Positions 16,343 to 24,006 of a stretch of 64,000 nt of DNA are shown piece after piece. The stretch is taken from assembly GCF_000426185.1 (NCBI RefSeq), contig NZ_AUEW01000008.1:124001-188000 (forward strand), read 5' to 3'. The notes beneath the pieces are model-generated. The model worked only from the letters and a program-made list of their open reading frames with translations, was not told the origin of the DNA and did not search any database. Each line of letters opens with the position of its first letter. Position 1 is the first letter of the stretch. The translations under genes were made by a program, and so were the position numbers. Source of the stretch: Cellulomonas sp. URHD0024. Lineage in GTDB: Bacteria > Actinomycetota > Actinomycetes > Actinomycetales > Cellulomonadaceae.

Positions 16343-17317
16343 TCAGGGCTCGGAGAAGCGCGTCACCGCCTGGTCGAGGAGACCGCGTGCCCAGTCGTAC
16401 TGCGACGGGTCCGTGTGGCCGCGGTAGACCGTCTCGATGGTCATGACGAGGAACAGGTACACGTCGTACAGGCACCGTCGCTCACGCTCCGACGGAGTCA
16501 GCGCACCCCGGCCGTAGCCACGCTGGAACGCACCCGGCTCGCCGCCGTCCCACGACGTGAACCCGGACTCGATGAGTGGATCTCCGAACAGCGCTCTCTC
16601 GTGGTCGACGACGCCGGTGATCGCACCGTCGCGGACCAGCACGTTGCCCACCCACAGGTCCCACTCGACGAACCGCGGCTCGGTGACCTCGTCGAGGCAG
16701 CCGGCATGCGCGGCGACGAGGGTGCGGAGGTCGTCGTACGCCTGGCCGATGTCCACCCCCCGCCGCTCGCCGTCGGAAAGGACGTTCTCGAGCATGCCGA
16801 GGAACACCAGCCGCCAGCTGTCGCCGCCCGGTCCACCGAGCGGGCCGAAGTGGTCGCCGACGATCTCGTTCATCGCCCGGTTCGCCGCGCCGAGCTGTTC
16901 GTCGTACGCGTCGCGCTCGGCCGGCGGCAGGGTGTCGCGGAGCAGCGACAGGTTCTCCCCGTCGACGAACGACATCACGAACCAGTCGGCGTCGCACAGC
17001 TCGCGGGTCTCGTCGACGAACAGGACCTCCGGCACCGGGACGTCCGTGCGCTCGCGGACCAGCCGCAGGGCGTGCACCTCGGTGGCCAGCATGTCCCGCT
17101 CGTAGGTGAGCACGTCGACGGCGCCCGGCGGAGCGATCTTGAGGACGACCGTCCGGCCGGTTCGAAGCCGCACGAGGTACACGACGTTGAACCAGCCGTG
17201 GGTGATCTCCGTCGCGTCGTCGACCACCGCGTCCGGGCCGAGCGCGCGGGTCAGCATGGCCTGCAGCACCGTGACGGGCTGCCTGTTCTTGGTGACGCTC
17301 TCGGTCACGGCGGGCAC
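16343..17317 (-). CDS. Aminoglycoside/choline phosphotransferase-family protein
   Basis: A 324-residue kinase-like protein of the APH fold. Motifs seen: the N-lobe lysine in TVVLKIAPPG, the FVEWDLWVGNVLV stretch where the Brenner-type catalytic loop (usually H-x-D-x-x-x-x-N) reads E-W-D-L-W-V-G-N, and the metal-binding GVVDHERALFGDP. The Asp and Asn are kept but the His is replaced by Glu. Substrate is unknown; the family spans antibiotic kinases and small-molecule kinases. The GTG start at 17317 has a clear GGAGGA ribosome site. It is divergent from the serine hydrolase gene, and the discoidin gene follows about 120 bases downstream. Confidence 0.85.
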   Translation of the reverse strand: MPAVTESVTKNRQPVTVLQAMLTRALGPDAVVDDATEITHGWFNVVYLVRLRTGRTVVLKIAPPGAVDVLTYERDMLATEVHALRLVRERTDVPVPEVLFVDETRELCDADWFVMSFVDGENLSLLRDTLPPAERDAYDEQLGAANRAMNEIVGDHFGPLGGPGGDSWRLVFLGMLENVLSDGERRGVDIGQAYDDLRTLVAAHAGCLDEVTEPRFVEWDLWVGNVLVRDGAITGVVDHERALFGDPLIESGFTSWDGGEPGAFQRGYGRGALTPSERERRCLYDVYLFLVMTIETVYRGHTDPSQYDWARGLLDQAVTRFSEP

Positions 17318-17386
17318 GCGGCGTCCTCCTCTTCTGTACCGCGCAAGGGTAGCGACGATGTCAGAGGTCTCGTGCACGCTCTGTGC

Positions 17387-18469
17387 ATGGACGAGGTACG
17401 GGCGGCAGTCGAGAGGCATATCGGTGCCGAGGTGCACGGAGCGGCGTGGCTGGTCGACCGGGCGGGGTTCGTGTCGGCAGGCGCCGCCGGGGTCAGCGCA
17501 CCCGACGCGATCTTCCGGATCTCGTCGGCGACCAAGCCCGTGGTGGCCACGCTGGCGATGCTGCTCGTCGACGACGGCACCCTGGTTCTCGACGACCCGG
17601 TCGAAGCCCTGCTGCCCGAGCTCGCCGACCGACAGGTCCTGCGCACCCCCGAGAGCCCGCTCGAGGACACCGTCCCCGCCGACCGGCCGATCACCGTGCG
17701 CGACGTCCTCGAGTTCCGGCTCGGGCTCGGCATGGACTTCGCGGGACCGTTCCCGGGGAGCGTCCTGGGTGCGCTCGCGGAACGCGGCCTCCCGGTCGGC
17801 CCGCCTGCCCCTCAGCTGGCACCGCCGCCGGACGAGTGGATGCGGATCGTCGGCGGCGTGCCGCTGTCCGCGCAGCCCGGCACCCGATGGCTCTACAACG
17901 TGGGCGCCCAGGTCCTCGGGGTGCTCCTGGCACGGGCCTCGGGGACGACGCTTCCGGCGCTCCTCGCGTCGCGGATCACCGAGCCGCTCGGCATGCGCGA
18001 CACCGCCTTCCACGTGCCGGCGGACCGGCTCGCCCGGCTCGGCCGGTTGTGGATGGGCGACGAGGTGTACGACGAGGCCGACGGTCAGTGGTCCCGCCCG
18101 CCCGCCTTCGCTGACGGCGGCAGTGGCCTGGTCTCGACGGTGGACGACCTGCACGCCTTCGCGACCGCGCTGCGCAACGGCACCCTTCTGCCGCCGTCCC
18201 GGCTCGCCGAGATGGTCGGTGCGGCGGTCGGCCCGCACGACCCGGACGGCGTGGAGGGATGGGGCCTGGGGCTGGGAGTCACGGTCGCGGACCGCACGGA
18301 CGGGCGGCATGCCGGCAGCTACGGGTGGGACGGGGGAATGGGCTCGACCTGGTGGACCGACCCCGTCACCGACACGATCGCGATCCTGCTGACGACGGAT
18401 ACCTGGACCTCTCCGCAGCCGACGCCGATCTTCCGGGAGTTCTGGGCGGCGGCTTTCGGCGGCGCATGA
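17387..18469 (+). CDS. Serine hydrolase, beta-lactamase / PBP class C-like
   Basis: A 360-residue protein of the beta-lactamase (PF00144) fold. The nucleophile motif S47-A-T-K50 lies in FRISSATKPVVA, the second motif Y-x-N is in RWLYNVGAQVLG, and a C-terminal HAGSYGWDGGMGS segment supplies the third active-site element. No signal peptide is visible, so it is probably cytosolic and more likely an esterase or peptidase than a beta-lactamase. It starts 69 bases from the divergent phosphotransferase gene. The gene ends at the border of a repeat- and remnant-rich region. Confidence 0.88.
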   Translation: MDEVRAAVERHIGAEVHGAAWLVDRAGFVSAGAAGVSAPDAIFRISSATKPVVATLAMLLVDDGTLVLDDPVEALLPELADRQVLRTPESPLEDTVPADRPITVRDVLEFRLGLGMDFAGPFPGSVLGALAERGLPVGPPAPQLAPPPDEWMRIVGGVPLSAQPGTRWLYNVGAQVLGVLLARASGTTLPALLASRITEPLGMRDTAFHVPADRLARLGRLWMGDEVYDEADGQWSRPPAFADGGSGLVSTVDDLHAFATALRNGTLLPPSRLAEMVGAAVGPHDPDGVEGWGLGLGVTVADRTDGRHAGSYGWDGGMGSTWWTDPVTDTIAILLTTDTWTSPQPTPIFREFWAAAFGGA

Positions 18470-18596
18470 CCGCGTCGTCGGTCGTCGTCCGCGCCCGGGT
18501 CGGGTCTGGTGGACGCAGCGGCGCTCAGCGTGGCGGGAGGACGGCGAGGCGCATCGTGACCGTGTCGCCGAGCTCGAGGTCCTCGGCTTTGCGCCC

Positions 18597-18774
18597 GCCC
18601 GCGGCCCGCGACGTGTTCCGGGACGAGCTGGCGGTCGACGACGTGTCCTGGAAGCGCGGCCGGGCGTGCGCGCTCGCGCAGGCCCCGGTCCAGCTGCCGT
18701 ACTACCGGGACACCAACCCGGTCCTCGCGGCGAACGCCCGGCACGTCATCGCGGAGGTCACCGCCGACGCGTGA
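18597..18774 (+). pseudogene. C-terminal remnant of an APH-type phosphotransferase
   Basis: The plus-strand frame ending at 18774 contains VFRDELAVDDVSWKRGRACA and then LPYYRDTNPVLAANARHVIA, which is the characteristic C-terminal helix region of aminoglycoside phosphotransferase-type proteins. The N-lobe and catalytic loop are absent upstream. On the opposite strand, about 18525-18596, a short frame ending in ELGDTVTMRLAVLPPR looks like the C-terminus of another gene. Both are best read as deletion remnants meeting at one junction. Boundaries are approximate. Confidence 0.55.
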
Positions 18775-18884
18775 ACCTGGGACGGCGCCGATCGGAGGAC
18801 CCGGACCACACGGCCGGGGTACGGCCGCACCCGCACACCGGCACACGAAGCCGCCCAGCAACCGGCGCCGATGGCCCACCGGGT

Positions 18885-19014
18885 GGCGCCCACCGGTCGG
18901 CGGCCAGCCGCCGGCGGTCGGCGGCGGTCGGCGGCGGTCGGCGGCGGGCGGTCGGCGGTCGGTGGTCAGCCGCCGGCGGTCGGCGGCCAGCCGCCGGCGC
19001 CCACCGGTCGGCGG
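18885..19014. repeat. GGTCGGCGG-rich repeat block with 19-bp flanking direct repeats
   Basis: The 19-bp sequence GGCGCCCACCGGTCGGCGG occurs at 18885-18903 and again at 18996-19014. Between the copies is a dense array of GGTCGGCGG and GCCAGCCGCC units. No gene is supported. The block lies in the 740-base gap between the serine hydrolase and the ArsR gene. Confidence 0.85.
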
Positions 19015-19056
19015 TCGAGAACAACGTTGGTTGCGCTAAACCGTTCTATAACGGTG

Positions 19057-19140
19057 TTGAGGTTGTTCTCGACGGTGTTGAGGTTGTTCTCGACGGTGTT
19101 GAGGTTGTTCTCGACGGTGTTCAGGTTGTTCTCGACGGTG
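19057..19140. repeat. Four 21-bp tandem repeats (heptad-coding on both strands)
   Basis: Four head-to-tail 21-bp copies, the last with one changed base, built around TTGTTCTCGACGGTG. Read on the plus strand they encode the heptad VEVVLDG, and on the minus strand TVENNLN, which has coiled-coil a/d spacing. Neither frame has a convincing start. A 16-bp direct repeat CCGTCCTCCGAGAAGG follows at 19143-19158 and 19188-19203. Confidence 0.88.
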
Positions 19141-19209
19141 ATCCGTCCTCCGAGAAGGGGGCTCTGGATCCCCCGGCAGGCGGCGGCCCGTCCTCCGAGA
19201 AGGTGGCGG

Positions 19210-19533
19210 TCAGTCGTCCGGGAGGGACTCGGCGATGCTCGCGATCGTGGACAGGCGGCGGTCCCACTCCGCGCCGATCCGCTCGAGCGCGCGGGCTGTC
19301 TGGTTCAAGCGCGAGCCGAGGGCGCGGTAGCGGACCTCGCGGCCGACGCGGACCGGTTCCACCAGGCCGGCCTCGGCGAGCACGGTGAGGTGCTTGGCGA
19401 TCGCCTGACGCGTGACCGGGACGACCGTGGCCAGGGCGGACGCGGACAGGTCGGCACGTCCGAGCTCGGCCAGGATCGCCCAGCGGGTGTCGTCGGCGAG
19501 CGCGGCGAAGACCGGGGCGAGGGTCGCGGTCAT
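19210..19533 (-). CDS. ArsR-family regulator (second ArsR/SRPBCC module)
   Basis: A 107-residue winged-helix protein. It begins MTATLAPVFAALADDTRWAI, and the helix-turn-helix ALATVVPVTRQAIAKHLTVL spans about residues 32-51, followed by the wing VGREVRYRALG. No metal-binding cysteines are present. The ATG at 19533 overlaps the stop of the SRPBCC gene by four bases, so it is the downstream partner of that gene, the reverse of the order in the module at 40-866. It probably represses the shared promoter at the TGCAA/TTGCA palindrome at 20042-20061. Confidence 0.9.
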   Translation of the reverse strand: MTATLAPVFAALADDTRWAILAELGRADLSASALATVVPVTRQAIAKHLTVLAEAGLVEPVRVGREVRYRALGSRLNQTARALERIGAEWDRRLSTIASIAESLPDD

Positions 19534-20012
19534 GCGGAGCCCTCGAGGTAGGCGATGAGCTCGTCGAGCTCGGACGTCCACCCTTCTCGGTTCGAGTTCA
19601 TGGCCTCGATCGGGTCGCGGTCGAGCAGTCCGAAGCCGGACTCGACGACGGACAGGATCGTCGCGTCGCCGTCGGGAACCAGCGAGAAGCGGACCTGCGT
19701 GGAGTTCTCGGGCGTCAGGTGCGCACCCTCGCCGTCGACCGGCGTCGCCGGCGTGCCCCAGGTGAACGCGAAGACGGCGGGCTCGTCGTACTCGTCGATC
19801 CGGATCGGGAACTCGCCGTAGCCCTCGAACCCGAACGTCCCGAGTCCGCCCACCCGCAGGTCGGGCAGCTCGGCCTTGTTGCCGAGCCACTGCGTGATGA
19901 GCTCTGGGCGGGTGATCGCGGCCCAGACGCGGTTCGGGGTCGCCTTGATGTGCACGGTGCGGGTGATCGTGAAGTTCTCGCGGTCGATGACGGCGGCAGG
20001 CTGCTGGCTCAT
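19530..20012 (-). CDS. SRPBCC (AHSA1-type) domain protein
   Basis: A 160-residue SRPBCC-fold protein. It starts TITRTVHIKATPNRVWAAIT, the usual first strand and helix of AHSA1-like proteins, followed by LITQWLGNKAELPDLRVGG and a C-terminal amphipathic helix. The ATG at 20012 is chosen because GGAGGAT precedes it by about nine bases; an upstream ATG at 20066 would place the operator inside the coding region. The ligand is unknown. It is first in a two-gene operon with the ArsR gene and divergent from the CoA-transferase gene, so the regulator may also affect that gene. Confidence 0.87.
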   Translation of the reverse strand: MSQQPAAVIDRENFTITRTVHIKATPNRVWAAITRPELITQWLGNKAELPDLRVGGLGTFGFEGYGEFPIRIDEYDEPAVFAFTWGTPATPVDGEGAHLTPENSTQVRFSLVPDGDATILSVVESGFGLLDRDPIEAMNSNREGWTSELDELIAYLEGSA

Positions 20013-20041
20013 GGGTGTCGATCCTCCGGGTGCGGTGGCTA

Positions 20042-20061
20042 GTGCAATCCGATGGTTGCAC
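20042..20061. promoter_or_regulatory. Inverted-repeat operator between SRPBCC/ArsR and CoA-transferase genes
   Basis: GTGCAA and TTGCAC arms are separated by eight bases; the extended form TGCAATC-CGAT-GGTTGCA is a near-perfect 7-bp palindrome. A second, weaker GCAA/TTGC pair lies at about 20078-20093. Its position between the divergent genes and its resemblance to known ArsR sites support autoregulation by the adjacent ArsR. Confidence 0.6.
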
Positions 20062-20110
20062 ATCACCTACGGCGACTGCAACCCACGAATTGCCTCTCTA
20101 CTGTGAGGGG

Positions 20111-21415
20111 ATGCTCGAGCAGATCCTTGCTGCGGGTCATCGACCGACGTCCGCCTCCCTGACGGTGCACGGAGTCGGCGACGTGGCCTCGGCATTCCCC
20201 GTCACCGCGTTCGCGGCGGCGACGATCGGTGCGGCGGGCCTCGCCGTTGCCGACCTGGTCGGTGCCCCCGAGGCACGAGTCGACCGGCGGCTGGCCTCGA
20301 TGTGGTTCGGGATGTCGCTCCGACCCGAGGGCTGGAGCCCGCCACCACCGTGGGACCCGATCAGCGGCGACTATCAAACGTCGGACGGCTGGATCCGCCT
20401 GCACACCAACGCGCCGGCGCACCGGGCCGCCGCGCTCGGGGTCCTCGGGGTGCAGGGGAGCAGGTATGCCGTCGCCGAGGTGGTCGCAGCAGCGCCCGGC
20501 GACGAGCTCGAGGATGCGGTCGTCGCTGCCGGCGGCTGCGCGGCCGTGATGCGCACCGCTGAGGAGTGGTCCGTCAGCGAGCCCGGCCGGAGCGTGCACG
20601 CCGAACCGCTCATCGACTGGGCCACGACCACGCAGGCTGCGCTGAACCCGATCGGCGAGGCCGGGCGGCCGCTCGCGGGCCTCCGGGTGCTCGACCTCAC
20701 GCGCGTTCTGGCCGGGCCCGTCGCGACGAGGTTCCTCGCTCTGCTCGGCGCCGACGTGCTGCGGATCGACCCCCCGTGGTGGGACGAGCCCGGCGTGGTC
20801 CCGGAGGTGACGCTCGGCAAGCGGACGGCCCGTCTCGACCTCACGAAGAGCTCCCTCGACGACCTGCTGTCGCGCGCCGACGTGCTGGTGCACGGCTACC
20901 GCCCCGGAGCCCTCGAGCACCTCGGGCTCGACGCCGCGACCCGCGGCCGGACCAGCCCGGGGCTGGTCGACGTGGGTCTCGACGCGTACGGCTGGACCGG
21001 CCCGTGGCGGGACCGCCGCGGCTTCGACAGCATCGTGCAGATGAGCACCGGGATCGCGGAGGCCGGCATGCGCCACTTCCACCGGGACGCGCCCACGCCG
21101 CTCCCGGTCCAGGCCCTCGACCACGGCACCGGCTACCTCATGGCGTTCGCCGTCCTCCAAGGACTCATGCACAGACGCGCCACCGGCGTCGGTTCGACGG
21201 CCCGCCTCTCCCTCGCACGCACGGCCGAGCTGCTCGTCGGCCCGCCCGGGGACGGGTCGTTGACGCCCGAAGGTCCCGAAGACACGGCACCGGCCGTGGA
21301 GCACACCTACTGGGGGCCGGGTCGGCGCCTCGTGGTCCCGCTGTCCGTCGACGGTGTGCGGCTGGAGACGAGCCGACCAGCCCGAGCACTCGGGTCCGAC
21401 GAGCCGACGTGGTGA
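20111..21415 (+). CDS. CoA-transferase family III (CaiB/BaiF-type)
   Basis: A 434-residue protein. The class III core is recognised in the second half: GLRVLDLTRVLAGPVATRFL, then GADVLRIDPPWWDE, LGKRTARLDLT and a segment IVQMSTGIAEAG, which are standard motifs of the formyl-CoA/carnitine CoA-transferase fold. The first ~190 residues look like a diverged second copy of the same fold (DGWIRLHTNAPAHRAAALGV). The reaction moves CoA between carboxylic acids, but the substrate cannot be inferred and the usual catalytic Asp is not securely placed by eye. GTGAGGGG directly precedes the ATG. It is divergent from the SRPBCC/ArsR operon. Confidence 0.85.
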   Translation: MLEQILAAGHRPTSASLTVHGVGDVASAFPVTAFAAATIGAAGLAVADLVGAPEARVDRRLASMWFGMSLRPEGWSPPPPWDPISGDYQTSDGWIRLHTNAPAHRAAALGVLGVQGSRYAVAEVVAAAPGDELEDAVVAAGGCAAVMRTAEEWSVSEPGRSVHAEPLIDWATTTQAALNPIGEAGRPLAGLRVLDLTRVLAGPVATRFLALLGADVLRIDPPWWDEPGVVPEVTLGKRTARLDLTKSSLDDLLSRADVLVHGYRPGALEHLGLDAATRGRTSPGLVDVGLDAYGWTGPWRDRRGFDSIVQMSTGIAEAGMRHFHRDAPTPLPVQALDHGTGYLMAFAVLQGLMHRRATGVGSTARLSLARTAELLVGPPGDGSLTPEGPEDTAPAVEHTYWGPGRRLVVPLSVDGVRLETSRPARALGSDEPTW

Positions 21416-21623
21416 CCGCGTTGGACTCCGGCGCCCCACGGACGGATGATCGACGCCGGACTGCACCGCGCACCTCAGCGCGGAGCAACGACGACGGAGC
21501 GAACGACGATGCAGCGGGGAAGCGAGGCGGCCGTCCTGGCCTGCTCGGGCCACGGCCCGACGCCCGCAGCCTGAGACGGCCGGCGGGCCACGTTCCCGTG
21601 CCCTCCCACCGAAAGACACCACC

Positions 21624-22118
21624 ATGCTTCCCCTGACCGAACCCCAGATCCGGGCGTCGTTCGTCAACTGCTCCCGCGGCGAGGCCTCCAAGCTGACCCT
21701 GCCCGCGGACGTGGACGACACCCCCTGGGACCGCCTCGACTACTACGGCTGGATCGACCGCAAGGCACCCCTGCGCGCCTACGTCGTCGTGACCGTCGAC
21801 GACGCGCCCGTCGGCATCGCGCTGCGCGCGCCCGAGGATGCCGCCAAGCGCCGACGAGCCGTCTGCGCGTGGTGCGAGGACGTCTACGCGACCGACGAGG
21901 TCTCGCTCTACGTGGCCCGTCGGGCCGGCGCCTCCGGTCGCAACGGCGACACCATCGGCACGCTGATCTGCACGACGTTCGGGTGCTCGCGCAACGTGCG
22001 TCGGATCCCGCGGATCGTCGAGGCCGGCGACGACCCCGAGGGTGTCGTGCTGCGGCGCATCGAGGGACTGCGGGAGCGGTCCGCCCGGTTCGCCGAGGAG
22101 GTCCTCCGGGGCATCTGA
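21624..22118 (+). CDS. FBP domain protein (EF-G-binding, treble-clef zinc finger)
   Basis: A 164-residue protein matching the FBP C-terminal treble-clef zinc-finger family (FusB-like). The Zn ligands are visible as CAWC near residue 75 and C-T-T-F-G-C near 115, with the IGTLICTTFGCSRNVRRIPR signature between wing strands. FusB-type proteins bind elongation factor G and can free it from fusidic-acid-stalled ribosomes; whether this actinobacterial protein does so is unknown. The ATG at 21624 is preceded by weak purines. A strong hairpin follows immediately after the stop. Confidence 0.85.
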   Translation: MLPLTEPQIRASFVNCSRGEASKLTLPADVDDTPWDRLDYYGWIDRKAPLRAYVVVTVDDAPVGIALRAPEDAAKRRRAVCAWCEDVYATDEVSLYVARRAGASGRNGDTIGTLICTTFGCSRNVRRIPRIVEAGDDPEGVVLRRIEGLRERSARFAEEVLRGI

Positions 22119-22166
22119 GTGGCGGCTGCGGCTCGACGCTGCTGGCCGAGCCGCAGCCGCACTCAG
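22115..22166 (+). terminator. Strong hairpin terminator after the FBP gene
   Basis: CTGAGTGGCGGCTGCGGCTCG-type sequence pairs with its complement across an 11-base loop, giving a stem of about 20 bp with one bulge. It starts at the stop codon of the FBP gene. There is no T-tract, as is common in GC-rich actinobacteria. Confidence 0.7.
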
Positions 22167-22277
22167 ACACGACGGCGCCATGTGCAGCGCGCGCCGGGCG
22201 CCGTCGCGAAGGGTCGACGACGGCGCGGCGCGACCGTGGCTGCGACACCCACCCTGCTCCACGGCTAGCGTCGTCGG

Positions 22278-22883
22278 ATGGCAGTGATCCTCGACATCAC
22301 GATCTCCCTCGACGGCTTCGTCACCGCCCCGAACGCGGGACCGGAGAACGGGCTCGGCGACGACGGGCTGGGCCTGCACGCGTGGGCGATCGGCGACCGG
22401 ACGCCCGAGGACCTGCAGATCCTCGCCGGCGCCGCCGACGTGACCGGCGCCGTCGTGATGGGGCGCAACACGTTCGACGTCGTGGACGGGCCGCGCGGGT
22501 GGAACGACGAGCGCCACTACGGCGCCGACCAAGGTGACCCGGCCGCACCACCGCCGTGCTTCGTCGTGACGCACGAGGCGCCTGAGCACGTGCGCCTGAC
22601 CGACCGGATGACGATCGTCACCACGGGACTCCGCGACGCGCTCGACCAGGCGGCCGAGGCTGCGGGCGGCAAGCACGTGGTCATCATGGGCGGCGGGTCG
22701 GTGGGCGGGCAGGCCCTGCGCGAGCGGCTCGTCGACCGGCTGAACCTGCATGTCGCGCCGCTGGTGCTCGGCGCCGGCACACCCCTGTTCGACGGCGGCC
22801 CACGGGTCGAGCTGCGTCTCGACGAGGACGCCACGGTCGTCACCCGCAACGCCGCGCACCTCTTCTACGAGGTGATCCGCTGA
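22278..22883 (+). CDS. RibD C-terminal / dihydrofolate-reductase-like protein
   Basis: A 201-residue NADPH-binding reductase-like protein. It opens VILDITISLDGFVTAPNAGP and contains VMGRNTFDVVDGPRGW and IMGGGSVGGQALRERLVDRL, the paired cofactor motifs of the RibD_C/YwjB family. Members are often annotated as dihydrofolate reductase family but rarely have proven substrates. It is the first of three genes joined by TGATG overlaps (GNAT, then alpha/beta hydrolase). A homologous gene of lower similarity lies at 61156-61746. The strong hairpin at 22115-22166 separates it from the FBP gene. Confidence 0.88.
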   Translation: MAVILDITISLDGFVTAPNAGPENGLGDDGLGLHAWAIGDRTPEDLQILAGAADVTGAVVMGRNTFDVVDGPRGWNDERHYGADQGDPAAPPPCFVVTHEAPEHVRLTDRMTIVTTGLRDALDQAAEAAGGKHVVIMGGGSVGGQALRERLVDRLNLHVAPLVLGAGTPLFDGGPRVELRLDEDATVVTRNAAHLFYEVIR

Positions 22884-23410
22884 TGCCCGCGACCGTCCGA
22901 CGGATCCGCGCCGACGAATGGTCCCTGGTCAGGACCCTGCGGCTCGATGCGCTCCGCGACCCGGCCGCCCCCCTCGCCTTCCTGGAGTCCTACGACGACG
23001 CCGCCACGCTCCCGGACGAGTTCTGGCAGGCGCGCGCCGCGGGTTCCGCGGATGGTGACCACGCCGCTCAGCTCGTCGCGATCGACGACGACCGCTGGGT
23101 GGGCTCGACGACCGCCCTCGTCCAGCGCTCGGGCACGCAGGACCACCACGGTCGACTGATCGCGCGGAGCCGGCCGGTGCTCGTCGGCGTGTACGTGCGT
23201 CCCTCGCACCGCGGCACCGGCGTCGTCGGGGACCTGATCGAGGCCGCTGCGGACTGGTGCCGGGAGCGCGGGTTCACCGAGCTCGTGCTCAACGTCCACC
23301 GCGACAACCACCGGGCGGTCGCCGCCTACCGGCGAGCCGGCTTCGTACCGTCGGGCCTCGAGTTCACGGGCGTGATCGGCCCCGAGATCGAGATGGTCCG
23401 TCCCCTCTGA
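22883..23410 (+). CDS. GNAT-family N-acetyltransferase
   Basis: A 175-residue acetyltransferase. The acetyl-CoA-binding motif A is seen as VGVYVRPSHRGTGVVGDLIE (residues ~100-120), where R-G-T-G-V replaces the canonical Q/R-x-x-G-x-G/A; strand 5 and helix 4 follow in ELVLNVHRDNHRAVAAYRRA. Substrate is unknown. It overlaps the preceding reductase and following hydrolase genes through TGATG junctions, so all three proteins are made from one message. Confidence 0.88.
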   Translation: MPATVRRIRADEWSLVRTLRLDALRDPAAPLAFLESYDDAATLPDEFWQARAAGSADGDHAAQLVAIDDDRWVGSTTALVQRSGTQDHHGRLIARSRPVLVGVYVRPSHRGTGVVGDLIEAAADWCRERGFTELVLNVHRDNHRAVAAYRRAGFVPSGLEFTGVIGPEIEMVRPL

Positions 23411-24006
23411 TGCCCGTCTACCTGCCCGGAGCCCTCGGCACCGCGGCCTTCTGGGCGCCCGTCGCCGAGCGGCTCCCCGAGCTCGGCCCGGCCGTCCGGC
23501 TGGGCTGGCCCGGCTTCGGCGACGAACCTCACGACCCGGCGGTGCGGTCCGTCGCGGACCTCGTCGGGTGGACGCTCGCGCGGCTGCCGGCGGGCGCGAG
23601 CGACGTCGTCGCGCAGTCGATGGGCGGGGTCGTCGCGACCCTGCTCGCTCTCGACCACCCCGAACGCGTGCGACGGCTGGTGCTGTGTGCGACGTCGGGC
23701 GGCATCGACGTCGCCGCCCTCGGTGCGGCCGACTGGCGGGTCGGCTACTCCCGCGAGCTCCCCGACTGGTTCGTCGTGGACCGGACCGACGTCACCGACC
23801 GGCTGAGCACGCTGCGGGCACCGACGCTCGTGGTCTACGGCGACGCCGACCCGCTGTGCCCAGAGGCGGTGGCACGAGCCCTCGTCGACGCGATTCCCGG
23901 CGCGACCCTCGCGCGCGTCCCGGGTGGCGGGCACACGATGGCGCACGACCGGGCCGGCGACGTGGCGCCGCTCGTGCGCCGCCACCTCGCCGGACCGCCT
24001 ACCTGA
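23410..24006 (+). CDS. Alpha/beta-fold hydrolase
   Basis: A 198-residue short alpha/beta hydrolase. The nucleophile elbow is QSMGG near residue 70, the acid is in VVYGDADPL and the catalytic His in GGGHTMAHD near residue 175. The lid is very small: only about 35 residues separate strand beta6 from the acid. The substrate is unknown. It is the last gene of the coupled reductase-GNAT-hydrolase operon and overlaps the 3' end of the convergent membrane-protein gene by eight bases. Confidence 0.87.
   Translation: MPVYLPGALGTAAFWAPVAERLPELGPAVRLGWPGFGDEPHDPAVRSVADLVGWTLARLPAGASDVVAQSMGGVVATLLALDHPERVRRLVLCATSGGIDVAALGAADWRVGYSRELPDWFVVDRTDVTDRLSTLRAPTLVVYGDADPLCPEAVARALVDAIPGATLARVPGGGHTMAHDRAGDVAPLVRRHLAGPPT

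Noticed and set aside
18470-19205. A complete mobile element with transposase
   Set aside because: No transposase or terminal inverted repeats were found; the region holds only remnants and tandem or direct repeats.
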